64,000 bases of DNA from Paraphysomonas bandaiensis (Eukaryota; Chrysophyceae): the NCBI GenBank assembly GCA_965644295.1, contig CBFFRP010000255.1:62001-126000 (forward strand). Reading direction: 5' to 3'. How positions within the stretch are numbered: position 1 is the first letter of the stretch; each line of letters starts with the position of its first letter. This document shows positions 12,701 to 22,953 of this stretch, one piece after another. Below the pieces are notes generated by a model, which was given only the letters and a program-made list of their open reading frames with translations, searched no databases and was not told the DNA's origin. A program made the translations under genes and the position numbers.

Positions 12701-13966
12701 CTTGTAGAAACGGCTGCTGTTAAGACTGTCTCATCAATCTCTAAAAGTGCACAGATATAATCCACGTGGCGCTTGCAATCCTTTGATAGCACAGCGGCCT
12801 CTTCATTAGTCGTAGTTGACTCCTCAAACGAAAGATTACCAATATGTAGAACTGCAGCAAGTACTCTAAACATAGAGTCCTGCTCATCATTGCGCACGTG
12901 TATTTGGCTCAGCGCCTCCTGTAGACGCTTAAAATTATCACCATCACTCACGTCATCATGACGAAAGTATTCACCACTTCTATTTGTGTAGTAAAAATCC
13001 TCGGGAGCCCGCATTCCTAACTCCAGCAGATGAGTTGGAGAAAGTCCAGAGAAGCACTCGTAGAAAACGTGGTAGTTGCGCTCGCCTTTACTCTGAGAAA
13101 CCACACGTACGGTCTCCAGCAGATAGGTGTGTATCGTCACCCCTTCAATAAATCCATCTGCAGTATAGTTCAGTTCTATGAATTTACCGAATCTGGAGGA
13201 GTTGTTATTCCGAGAAGTTCTCGCGTTCCCGAAAGACTCAGTGATTGGATTGACTGCGTTAATTAGAGACTCAAAGTCCATTGTACCGGAACAATTAAGC
13301 ACATCCGTTGCCACCTTTGACGAAACTGTGGCGAGGTAATGAAGTATAAGTTTGGTGCTCTCAGTCTTACCTACAATTATACGTATAACAGCATGCAAAC
13401 AGAATCGACGTACACTCACCTGACCCGGATTCGCCATTGATCAGAATTGTTTGATTTTCCCGTTTGTCGGGATTGTACTTATCAATGAACATTTTTTGAT
13501 AGGCTCTATCACTGAGTTGATAAATATGTGGTCCCAACTTCATTTTAGGAAACTCTCCCTCTCGGAAGTAAGAGTTCAGATTATCGTGGGAATATATGGG
13601 TAACTTCTCAAAAGGGTTCAATGCCAACAGAATAGTGCCGATGTTGGTGTACATGCACTTCGTCAAGTAACGCTGTCGTACACATTCTATAATTTCAGGT
13701 TCATTTAAATAAGGAAGAAGTGTTAAGTCTTGAACGTGTGTCGTCTGAGGTGCTCTGCGTTTGACATGAGCGAACTCATTACTCTTATCGAGGTATGATG
13801 TGGATATATTCAACATAGAGTCTCCTGATATGATAACAAACGCCCATGTGCCGTTATCAATATACTCCATCGCAGCCACTACTCCAGACTCCCATACAGC
13901 GGGCTGAGAAGAGGTGCAGTACCACACATCTCGATCTTGCCACGACTGACTCTCCAGCGCACTCAT
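9787..13966 (-). CDS. Unconventional myosin heavy chain, IQ neck and coiled-coil tail
   Basis: Four exons (13966-13420, 13370-10957, 10912-10856, 10806-9787) join in frame to 1345 aa; introns are 44-49 nt. It is an actin-based ATPase motor. An SH3-like N-terminus is followed by a full motor domain: P-loop GESGSGKTEST (split by intron 1), switch I NARTSRNNNSSRFGKF, switch II DIFGFEFFETNSFEQLCINY, and the actin-binding HFIRCIKPN helix. The neck carries about five degenerate IQ motifs rich in RR..A..IQ..YRR. The tail (from about residue 985) is a charged helix with predicted coiled coil, ends basic (WLFRRSK) and lacks FYVE, MyTH4 or dilute domains. The class is uncertain; stramenopile-specific classes are likely. 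The motor looks catalytically complete. Confidence 0.93.
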
Positions 13967-14639
13967 ATTAGCTGCTTAACACTGTATCTCTCCTGATAGT
14001 ATCATCGGGGTTTGGGTCGTAGCGTGCGTATCTTTCACTATGAGTTATGGGGGAAGTGGAATGAAGTGAGACTATCTTCACTGAAGAACGATACACGGTA
14101 CTTGTATACCTATTTGCCTGTTACAGACTGTATTACAGCTATATGTACTCTGTAGACTGTAGATATAATCGCTAGACAGCTAGAGAGTATGTACTACTGC
14201 AAACGTAATACTACGAATATTGTACATAGAATTTCGTACTTCGAACCGTAGTACTGCTTGATATCTTCTCCAGTAGATACTCTGTATACCTATATATGGT
14301 ATACCGGCATACTCTGTACACAGTATAATCCACCTCTCGTACGTACTGTGGTTTTTAGTTCCGAAGCAATTCATAAAACCCTTATTTTTAGTAAAAATCT
14401 TTCCTATTCATTCATATCCACAAGAAACTCCAACTCTCTTCTCAGCCTCACATCGTTTTTTGTGCCTAATGTTCGGAAGATACTGACTGTCCAGGATCGA
14501 ACAATCTGGATAGCAGGAGTCTGGTCTCTGGTATACATGCAGCATGTATAGAGGTGCAGTGTGGTACTATACATAATAACCACAGTTCAATATTACCAAT
14601 ATAACGTGCTAGTTGCTTGAATAGACTGAGCTATCAAGT
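13967..14639. promoter_or_regulatory. Divergent promoter region, myosin / aminopeptidase
   Basis: These 673 bp lie between two divergent start codons. They contain clustered GTATAC-type palindromic words, for example GGTATACCGGCATACTCTG at 14298-14316, resembling the 15-mer in other shared promoters. There is no coding potential. Confidence 0.4.
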
Positions 14640-17600
14640 ATGGCGGAGCGTGTAGTTTTACCGACATGTGTTACACCCACACACTACAAACTAGAGATCG
14701 AGCCGAACTTCAATCTTCTTACATTTACAGGCGTGGAAGAAATCGATGTCAACGTCACCGGTATGATAGTTTAGCATTAGGAAATGTGTTGTTCTTATTC
14801 CGTGTAAAATACAGAGTCTACCAAAACCATTATGTTACACTCCAAGGAGATCACAGTTAAGGAGGCCAGCTATGTCAACAAGTCCACTGGCAAGGGCCCT
14901 GAGCTCTGTGAAATCTCTTACCACTTGGTTGATACCACACTTACACTCGGATTCGATGATAATATTCCTCTTGGAGAGGGAACGTTGTGTATAAAGTTCG
15001 ATGGTATATTGAACGGGGATATGGCTGGATTTTACAAGTCCGCATATACCGATGCCGATGGCAACAAGCAAATAATGGCATCCACTCAATTCGAGGTTGC
15101 TGAATAAATGTTGCAACCACTATTATAAATGACTTTTTGCAGGCGTTGGATGCACGTCGAGCATTTCCCTGCTGGGATGAGGTGCGCTGACCTAGTACAT
15201 CATTTTTGTTTCACTAATTGCGTGCACAGCCTGCAATCAAGGCCACTTTTGCTGTAACATTAGTGGTTCCGTCAAACCTTACAGCCGTATCCAATATGCC
15301 CGAAATATCTACTTGCCACCTTTCAGATGGAAAGAAGCGTGTGATCTTTGATACCTCCCCTAAGATGTCTACCTATCTGCTAGCCTGGGCAATCGGTCAA
15401 TTCGACTATGTGCAGGGAAAAACAAAAAATGGTGTCACCATCCGTGTATTTTCTCCCCCGGGTAGAGCACAGCATGGAATGTTTGCGCTTGATACTGGTA
15501 AGAGGGCACTTGATTTCTATGACGACTTCTTTCAAGTGCCCTATCCTCTCCCGAAACTGGATATGATTTGCTGCACAGAATTCGCGATGGTATGTGGCGT
15601 ATAGTGATGAGAACACTTTTTAACGTCTTTGTATGTGTAGGGTGCTATGGAGAACTGGTGGGTATATGTTTGACCAATAGTATATCTATAAGCTTACAAT
15701 CTAATATATTTTGCTGTGCAGGGGTTTAGTGACCTACCGTGAGGTCGACCTCATGATTGACGAGGAGAAGGCTTCTTCCAAGCAGCGACAAAGGGTCGCC
15801 ATTGTTGTCACTCATGAGCTAGCACATCAGTGGTTCGGCAACTTGGTGACGATGCAGTGGTGGAATGACTTGTGGTTGAACGAGGGATTTGCTTGTTACA
15901 TGGAGCATTTCTCTACTGATGCACTTTTCCCTGACTATCGTATATGGGAGCAATATACTACTGGTGCGATGGCTGCTGCACTTCGACTGGACTCCCTGAA
16001 GTCATCTCACCCCATCCAGGTGCCAATTGTACGAGCAGAGGAGGTGGAACAGGTGTTTGACGCAATTAGCTACTGCAAGGGATCAACTGTTGTTCGTATG
16101 GTTGCAGCTATACTTGGACCAGAGAAATTCCGCCAAGGTCTTCAGCAGTACATGCAGAAGTACCAGTACGGGAATACAGTCACACATGACTTGTGGTCCT
16201 CGTGGGCGGAGGTGTCTGGTATTGATATTCCAGCTATTATGAACACCTGGACGGAGCAAATGGGACATCCCTCTTTGAGGGTGTTGTCAGAGGAATGGAC
16301 CGCTAGCAGCCTCACTATTGAACTCGAACAGAATTGGTTTCTAGCTGATGGAAGCTCCTCTGACTCAGACGCGGACAAAATATGGACCATTCCCCTTACG
16401 TTTGCTACTTCAAAGTGTGTGTCAGAGGCTGCAGTTCTAATGACACAGAAACGCCAAACATTTTGTATCCCACTTGCTGGAGAAGGTGACTGGGTGAAGC
16501 TTAATGCCGGACAGCAAGCCCTAGTAAGAGTCGCCCATACTCCTGCCATGATTGATCGCCTTCTGGAGCCAATCCGCTCCAAAACGCTTTCCCCCATTGA
16601 CAGGGCATCTTTGTTACTTGACGCTTACGCCCTTGCCAAGGCTGGCAGCGCTCCAGTTGAAGGGATTGTGCGCTTGTTGCGTGCCTTTGAACACGAGGAC
16701 AACTTCACCGTATGGAGTGCTATTCAGGGTGTCCTGCTCGGTCTCCACGCCATGATGGAGCAGGTTGGCGGGGATGCCTACCTATCGTACTGCAGTTTTG
16801 GTACCAGAATTGTGAAGAACGCCTTATCTGTTCTTGGATGGGAACATCTTCCGACTGATGACCACTCAGATAAGCTCTTGCGCACCACTGTGATCAGCCT
16901 GTTGGATGTTTTTGGTGCCAACGACGAAGAAATTATTGCAGAAGCTCGTCTGCGTTTCAATAAGCACTGGGAGGACCCATCCGCCTTGCATTCTGATTTT
17001 AAGGTAACTGGTGTTAAGCAGTCGGGCATCTTCATGAATACTTTTTGTAGGCAACTGTCTACAAAATTGTCCTTCGGGCCGGTGGAAAGGAGGAATACGA
17101 GAGGGTTCTGAAATCTTTCTACGACACAGGTATATTCTTTTAGTGAGTATGCTTAAGTAAAGTAAATATGTTCCTCAGATGATAATTCGGAGAAGAAATA
17201 TGCGATGTACAGTCTAGGTAGCACTTCTGACCTCAAGCTCAAACAACGCACGTTGGACTGGGCTGTGAAGAGTGGTGATGTCAAGTTACAAGACTTCTTC
17301 TACCCAATCGGCCCCGTCGGAAGCAGGTAATCAGGTCCTAATTGGCGCGTGTTTTTTGTTTTTAACTTTGGCTCACAGCCTGGCTGGTGCTGAGTTGGCT
17401 TGGTCGTATTTCAAAGAGGTATGTACGAAGATGTGGTATTCTAGCATTTGTAATATTCAATGCATAGAATGTGGAGTTCATAAAGGAAAAGCTTGCAAAG
17501 GCATCACCGTCCCTGATGGACGCTGTCATCGTTAACTGCATTGGTGGATTCAGTACGCTTGAGCAGGCCGAGGAGGTTGAGAGCTATTTTAAGGCTCACC

Positions 17601-17716
17601 CGTTCCCGAAGTCCGAAAGGCGCATTGGACAGGCTGTTGAGTCAATTCGGAATAGCGGGTCTATGCTGCTTAAAGTCAAGGCTTCTGATCTTGTAAAAGC
17701 CAGCTTCTGGGAGTAA
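14640..17716 (+). CDS. NPEPPS: Puromycin-sensitive-type aminopeptidase, M1 family
   Basis: Ten exons (14640-14760, 14815-15095, 15143-15181, 15230-15589, 15641-15657, 15722-17003, 17051-17129, 17179-17326, 17379-17418, 17468-17716) give an 871-aa protein, the usual size for cytosolic puromycin-sensitive aminopeptidase. It is a zinc exopeptidase that trims N-terminal residues from peptides. Visible motifs are TQFEALDARRAFPCWDEP, the GAMEN exopeptidase signature, HELAHQWFGNLVT followed by WLNEGFA (the HExxH-18-E zinc site), and the ERAP1-like C-terminal helical domain with QMGHPSLRV. There is no signal peptide, which fits a cytosolic enzyme. GAMEN and its tryptophan are encoded by a 17-nt microexon. 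It starts 674 bp from the divergent myosin gene. Confidence 0.95.
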
Positions 17717-18636
17717 TTTTTATTGACTACCATTGCTTTCAGTATTCTCCACATTGGAGATTTTAGTGCCATCTATTTTGTAGTGGCGACGACATAGTCT
17801 AAGTAATAATTCTTTGTCGTTTAAAATGTACGTTTTTTTGTATTATCGAGGAGTGTTCATGCCATTTGCGAGACAATAGTACGGTAATACGCTACAGTAG
17901 ATAGTAGATGGCAATGGTTTAGCGTACTAATTATGACATAATAACTTAATATACCTTTTCATAACTCGTCAGAAAAATAAGGCTGTCTCAAGCATACACT
18001 ATTCAAGAAAAATAGTCCCAATGTTAATGATTAAAATTTTGAGAATGGAATAGCAAATATCCAAGCAGACGAGGATATTAATTTGAAATATGTGAGAAAA
18101 ATGATCGACACTAGACACTAGCATATATTAATAATTAATATCACTTTGCGCATATTTAATTTAGTTTTGTTCGATTGTGGTAATGACGATGTCACCGACA
18201 ACGGCTCAGAAGTTGAGTATAAAAACCAGGGATTTATTTCTGAACCTAGTCTATTTGGTGTAATTTCCTAGTCACACCAGAAATAGCGTAAAAACTTAAT
18301 GGTTGTTGAAATTCTATTCATATTTTGAGTTTACAATGACTAGGATGATTAGGTGTTTATGCTATTTGCCTAGCCATCAATTAATGAATGTAGATATTGA
18401 ATTAATTTTTTGCTTTGACTAGGTTCTTACACCAGAATTAGTGTTACTAAGTAATTTAATCAGTTTGACTAGATTAAAAAATATTTCCAATGAGAAATAT
18501 CGTGATTAGCTCTGCGGTAGGTATTAGTTGGATGTCAGATAAGTGGATTTGATTATCATGTGATCTCAATGGCTTGTATTAAAACTGGAATATATGATGA
18601 TGATATTAACGTATTGCAATGTATGGTAATACTATT

Positions 18637-18780
18637 GTTGGGCCCTCAAGAAAGTTGGACTCGCACATTTTCGTGGTATTCTGGGGATAAGTACCGGAGA
18701 TATTTCTCCGGGAAACTAACGTGAGCCGCATATATAGCCAGCAGATATTGTTCTGCCCACTCATAGCCTAATGCTAGTGT
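18637..18780 (-). mobile_element. Dispersed retroposon-like repeat, fragment in reverse
   Basis: It reads as the 3' third of the family on the minus strand: TTGGACTCGCACATTTTCGT, then CCGGGAAACTAACGTGAGCC, then GCCCACTCATAGCCTAATGC. Unlike the other copies it lies upstream of a gene (NDUFB8) rather than between two 3' ends. Confidence 0.6.
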
Positions 18781-18941
18781 GCTTCAATCATACAATGGAC
18801 TGGTTGAGTGCAGCTCCCTCGCCTATGATTGGACTGAACTCGAATTGCTGTATATGGCTGTATATGGCTGTATATAGCTGTATTCGGTATTCACAAGATG
18901 AGCAATGTACTGCTGCTGGTGGTGTACATTGTATACGCAGT

Positions 18942-18956
18942 ATATACCGCCGTATA
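18942..18956 (+). promoter_or_regulatory. 15-mer promoter motif copy (RTATACYGCYGTATW)
   Basis: ATATACCGCCGTATA lies about 255 bp upstream of the NDUFB8 start. It matches copies upstream of mARC, kinesin, LRRC40 and LENG8/NUDIX. The role is inferred only from recurrence and position. Confidence 0.4.
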
Positions 18957-19209
18957 AGACATGCCATCAATGCCTGTCGCTGTGTTTTTGTATGTTGCAC
19001 AGGCTGCTGCTGTATGTGAGAGGGCGGCATGGTGGAGGTACATGACGCATGATGTATGTGTGTATGTATTCTAGGCTGGGCAATGCGTGTGTGTGTTGTG
19101 TTGCATGATGCTGTTCATTGTCTGTTATTTAGAGGAGATAAATAGAACTAAACCGCACCGCTAATTGCAACGCTGACGACATCTGTCCAATTAAACCTAC
19201 TGCACTAAT

Positions 19210-19584
19210 ATGATTACAAGAGGATTATTGCGCCGGGGTTTATTGAAGAGTGGTTCGAGAGCTCTCAAGGGAGGTGATGGACCCCGCATGCTTCCCTTTG
19301 CTCGTCTAGCTCCTCCCACAGAAAAATTACCCGAGCATGCTGATCTTATTTGGGATGATGGTGTAGCCCCTGAGGCTGCTGTGGACATTGAAGTCCCTCA
19401 TATTCCTCTTGGAACTATCATTCTTCATCAGTTGACAGCTGCGGCTTTACTTCTCGGACTCTATGGGCTCTGTGTTTTGATCGATCCCGCCAACCTCCAG
19501 CCGGTTGCTCCCCGAAAACTTGCTCTTCCAACGAGGGAAGAGATGGAGTTTGATGATGATCATGGGCGTGCTGTTATTCGCTAG
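19210..19584 (+). CDS. NDUFB8: NDUFB8-like subunit of mitochondrial complex I
   Basis: This is a single-exon 124-aa protein. The first 30 residues are rich in R, L, S and K with no acids (MITRGLLRRGLLKSGSRALK), a typical mitochondrial presequence. LPEHADLIWDDGVAPEAAVD matches the plant-type NDUFB8 signature (L.WD.G...PE...D). One transmembrane helix follows at about residues 75-95, then PANLQPVAPRKLALP, echoing the family's PxVPRxYP end. It is an accessory subunit of the membrane arm of NADH:ubiquinone oxidoreductase. The length fits the mature family size. Identification relies on the short WDxG motif, helix and length together. Confidence 0.7.
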   Translation: MITRGLLRRGLLKSGSRALKGGDGPRMLPFARLAPPTEKLPEHADLIWDDGVAPEAAVDIEVPHIPLGTIILHQLTAAALLLGLYGLCVLIDPANLQPVAPRKLALPTREEMEFDDDHGRAVIR

Positions 19585-19870
19585 AGTATAGATGTATTTA
19601 CGGTGTAATGGCAGAAAGGCACATGAAAATTAATATTTACCAGTAAAAGTTGTAGGAAATTCTCGAGTATTCTAATAAACGCCCATATGTGAAGTTCGTC
19701 TTCATTATGTTATTTCCGATATGCGTCACAGAACGTTCGTCGTATGATGTCGAACGTGACAATTTGCAATGCATAAAGATAGAAGTACTAAACAAAATGC
19801 ATTGTGAGAGCTCCAACAGAACTGATTATTTAAGTTTTAGATTGCGTGATAAGTATCACATATAGGGTGG

Positions 19871-19928
19871 AGGAACAATATATTATATTGTAATAGTATT
19901 CAGGGATAGGGAAAAATATATTGCAATA
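19871..19928 (+). repeat. 58-bp direct repeat, left copy
   Basis: This stretch, starting AGGAACAATATATTATATTG, recurs without a mismatch at 20779-20836. The two copies bracket an 850-bp segment that begins with the head of the dispersed repeat. Confidence 0.8.
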
Positions 19929-20120
19929 TTGAATGTCTGATTATTTAGCAATAGGCGTTGAAAGCCTGCACCAATTAGTGGCTAGAAGAATGCTAGTCAT
20001 ACTAGTTAGACTACTACCCGTAACTAATCAATACAAACTCTTTTATCCTACTATTTAACGCTACAGAAGCTGCTTGTGCGTCGCCGCAAGCACCAAGGTG
20101 CAACCACTTCCGTTCTTAGT
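19929..20120 (+). mobile_element. Dispersed retroposon-like repeat, head-module copy
   Basis: It starts TTGAATGTCTGATTATTTAG and continues through GCAATAGGCG, CTAGTTAGACTACTACCCGT and ACGCTACAGAAGCTGCTTGT to AAGGTGCAACCACTTCCGTT, where family similarity stops. This is the same length class as the short copy at 29755-29937. Confidence 0.6.
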
Positions 20121-20778
20121 GTGTATTATGAGGCTCGCCATGATCGTGTGTCCTGTGACTCACCGGCGCGTGTGATCTGGAGGTCTCCTCTTGGGATGAG
20201 ACTCCACTCGCTATATGATAGATAGCCTTTTGTACCTCACGGGGACTGACTTATTAGCCTTATGGCAGTTAGGGGAAACAGTAATATGCCCTTCTGAGAT
20301 TGGCGATCTGGTGGCCTTCCTTTAGGCATTGTTCCAAGTGGCTCGGAGGTATGTGGATGAAGGTCTTGCAAAAGGTTATGGCCTGCTGTGAAGAAGCGTC
20401 GAAATCGGCTCTTTTGCTGTCTTAGCCAGCGGTAGAGAACACATGCAAGAGGGTGTATAGCTGTACAGGGGTGGGATGTGAGGGTCATCCGGTGTGTCCA
20501 GCTACAGGGAGTCGAGAGGGAGTGTGATGGTGCAAGAGAGGCAACATCTGATTGAGGAGAGGGGGACTGCGCAACAGAACAAGAGTCACTGAGGTCGAGT
20601 ACTCTAATAGACCTATGCACGAGATGATCGTGATGATGATGGTGGTCTGGAGGAGACACTCGGACGTCCTCAGCTGCCCTTTTTAGTGTCTGTGTTGGTG
20701 CAGGGGGGTACAGACTGAGGCATAGAGAGTGTGTGTAAGGAAGATGACGGCAAGGTATCAGAGACGAAGGGAGGGGAG

Positions 20779-20925
20779 AGGAACAATATATTATATTGTA
20801 ATAGTATTCAGGGATAGGGAAAAATATATTGCAATACTATTGTTAGATAGCGTTCCATCAATAGTATTGATGGTGTTTTTAAATCGGCCCTACAATACTA
20901 TTGCAATATATTGTACATATAATAA
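20779..20925. repeat. Inverted-repeat (MITE-like) element; includes right 58-bp direct repeat
   Basis: It begins AGGAACAATATATTATATTG and ends with CAATACTATTGCAATATATT plus GT, so the two ends are near reverse complements. Related ends occur near 9398, 18612, 19871, 21490 and 32549. The size and AT-rich terminal inverted repeats suggest a MITE family; no target duplication was confirmed. Confidence 0.45.
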
Positions 20926-20987
20926 TACATATATATATATCAGTAAGTAAACACATCCGTAGTTTTTAGTACTTGTCATTATAAGGT

Positions 20988-21350
20988 CTAACGTCGCTTG
21001 ATAATCAGACCCGCTACTCTTAACTGATTAAAAGTTTCCTCATACTCATCCTGTGAGCCATCATCAGTAACATCATCATCACCATATTCATCCAATATTA
21101 ATTGAAATATGCATGCATCCAGCCACAAGTGTCGGTTAGCTTTCAGAAACAACAGCATATTAAGTGTAGTAGAATGCATACTGTTTTGCTGCGCTGAACA
21201 GTCATACTACATGACTCGTGCACCTGTACTTAGATATTTCAAATTTCCGTTTCTTAAATGTTTGAGCTGATTGAAGAATATTCTCCACATATCCAACTTC
21301 AGCTTCATCATCCTCTGTATTGTTGCTATAATCACTGTCTGAACGGAGGT
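20988..21350 (-). pseudogene. hAT-family transposase relic, C-terminal dimerisation domain
   Basis: Read on the minus strand, the segment gives an acidic stretch and GYVENILQSAQTFKKRKFE, then SKYRCTSHVV, a stop, LFSAAKQ, and after a frame change MHSTTLNMLLFLKANRHLWL. This matches the hAT C-terminal block (CxSH.xPTSN..ERLFS.AK, then M.P..L..LLFLK.N..LW), a form abundant in oomycete genomes. A nonsense codon and a shift break it and no catalytic domain remains, so it is a dead fragment. It ends with an acidic tail and a stop at 20988. Confidence 0.6.
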
Positions 21351-21689
21351 TTATATACATGGACTTATATTTTTTACCCTACAGTTAAGAATCTTTCTGT
21401 GTATATGACTATCATTATATTGATTGCAACTTAACAGAAACAATATTGACGGAATATTTGACCAGTCTACCAACCAATATAATTTACAATATATTGTTCT
21501 CTATCTCTGATAGTATTGTAAGTATAAGGTAGTGCCCCGTCGATAATATTGGAATATAAAATATTCTTCCATAACACTGTTATAAAATTGAGCAAAACTT
21601 AAATATACAATGAGAAGTTGTTTTAATGAAACCTTAATGCTACTTTAACTGCAGTTGTTATTTTGTCTGCACAAGTGAATGCTATATTT

Positions 21690-22300
21690 TATTAGAAATA
21701 GGCGTTAAAGAGTCAATGCTTAATCTGATATCCTACTATTTAACGCTACAAAAGTGCTCGCAGCGATGCACAAGCAGTCCCGAGACGGTTGCCCGCCACT
21801 AGTAGTATATAGCAAGTCCAGTTTTTAGTCAGTCTATAGATGTAAAACTAGTTTCTGTACACAACCGTTCTCATGTAATAATCAGACTTTCTTATATAAC
21901 AACGCTACAAAAGTTGCTTGTGAGTCTTCACAAGCATCAAGATGCAACCACTTTCGCACTATATCACTCAAAGCAAAAACGCAGTGAGCAAGTAGAATGT
22001 TGCATATACCCGACATCTGCTGACTTCAGGATTTTGAATCCTTAAGAGGTGAACAGCCCGGATGCTTTACTTCAGCAGGCAGCCCATTACCACGGAAGCT
22101 TGTTTATTTGTCAAGTACGAAAGACGTCTACATAAGTAACACCTATTAGTTATTAGTGTCCCTTGTCTCACACAAGCATTTGGCTATGAGTGGGCACAAA
22201 ATTATCTGATTATATATTATATATGCGGTTCAATTTATTTTCCCGGATAAATATCTCCGTACTTATCCCCCAGAACACGACGAAAGTATGTGAGTCCGAC
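21690..22300 (+). mobile_element. Dispersed retroposon-like repeat, diverged composite copy
   Basis: A head fragment (AGAAATAGGCGTTAAAGAG) is followed by a second, more complete body from AACGCTACAAAAGTTGCTTG to CACGACGAAAGTATGTGAGT. It is more diverged than the copies at 35479 and 58670 and appears older. Confidence 0.55.
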
Positions 22301-22953
22301 ACTGTTGAAGGCTTTTTCTGCCCTACTGAATAATATCTTGTCTCTGTAAACCTCCCTCTTTTCACAATATAAATATATAATATATGAAAAAGTCCCACTT
22401 ACAATTGTCACAGTTGCAAAAGTATTGATGAATAGTTTAGATATAATATTTTGACTAGTCTCTGTCGGTCAAATTACCAAGCTATCTGCCATTCGTTTAG
22501 AGTTGAATATACGGCTCGAAAGCTAATAGAGAAATGTAGTTCAGAGCGCAGGGCTGGGAAACAATAACTTGCACTTTTCAATAAAAACGATGAGCCAGAA
22601 TAAATTTAAGCGTATTAAAATAAGATTCAAATTGCGAAATATCTTACTTACTGAAGCAATTTAAAATTCTAGTCCAAACAACCGTCAATATTCTTATTAT
22701 TTTTTCTGTGAATGAGGCTGCTTCCTATTCATTGATATTACAAGTTTTATTCACTGTCAACTTTTTTTGTACTGCTACCCTTGCATAGACTTTAATATAT
22801 AAGGATTTCAATTATTATGGAATAGACTAATTGCTAACAGTTCATAATTACACGGTTTTATCGACCATTACAAGAAGAAATAAGCGCACACAGATACATA
22901 TACAAATATTTATTCAAATAGAAACGAAGATATCTTGCACCAGCGACTCCAGG

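Larger units (their letters stand above)
17717..19209. other. Intergenic region, AT-rich with decayed repeats and a promoter motif
   Basis: It separates two same-strand genes. At 17900-18520 there are several GACTAGG/ACTAGATT-like words suggesting decayed repeat DNA. A fragment of the dispersed repeat lies at 18637-18780, and a run of GCTGTATATG units at 18848-18882. The 15-mer promoter motif is at 18942-18956. No gene is seen. Confidence 0.4.
19585..22953. other. Convergent intergenic region: repeats and transposase relic
   Basis: A 3.4-kb gap between the NDUFB8 and kinase 3' ends. It holds an 850-bp segment bracketed by a 58-bp direct repeat, two copies of the dispersed repeat, an inverted-repeat element near 20779-20925, and a hAT transposase relic (each listed separately). 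The rest (22320-22953) is AT-rich and shows nothing recognisable. Confidence 0.5.

Noticed and set aside
20237-20659. 140-codon minus-strand frame with a histidine run
   Set aside because: It lies in the 850-bp segment between the 58-bp direct repeats, has no recognisable domain and reads as low-complexity text.
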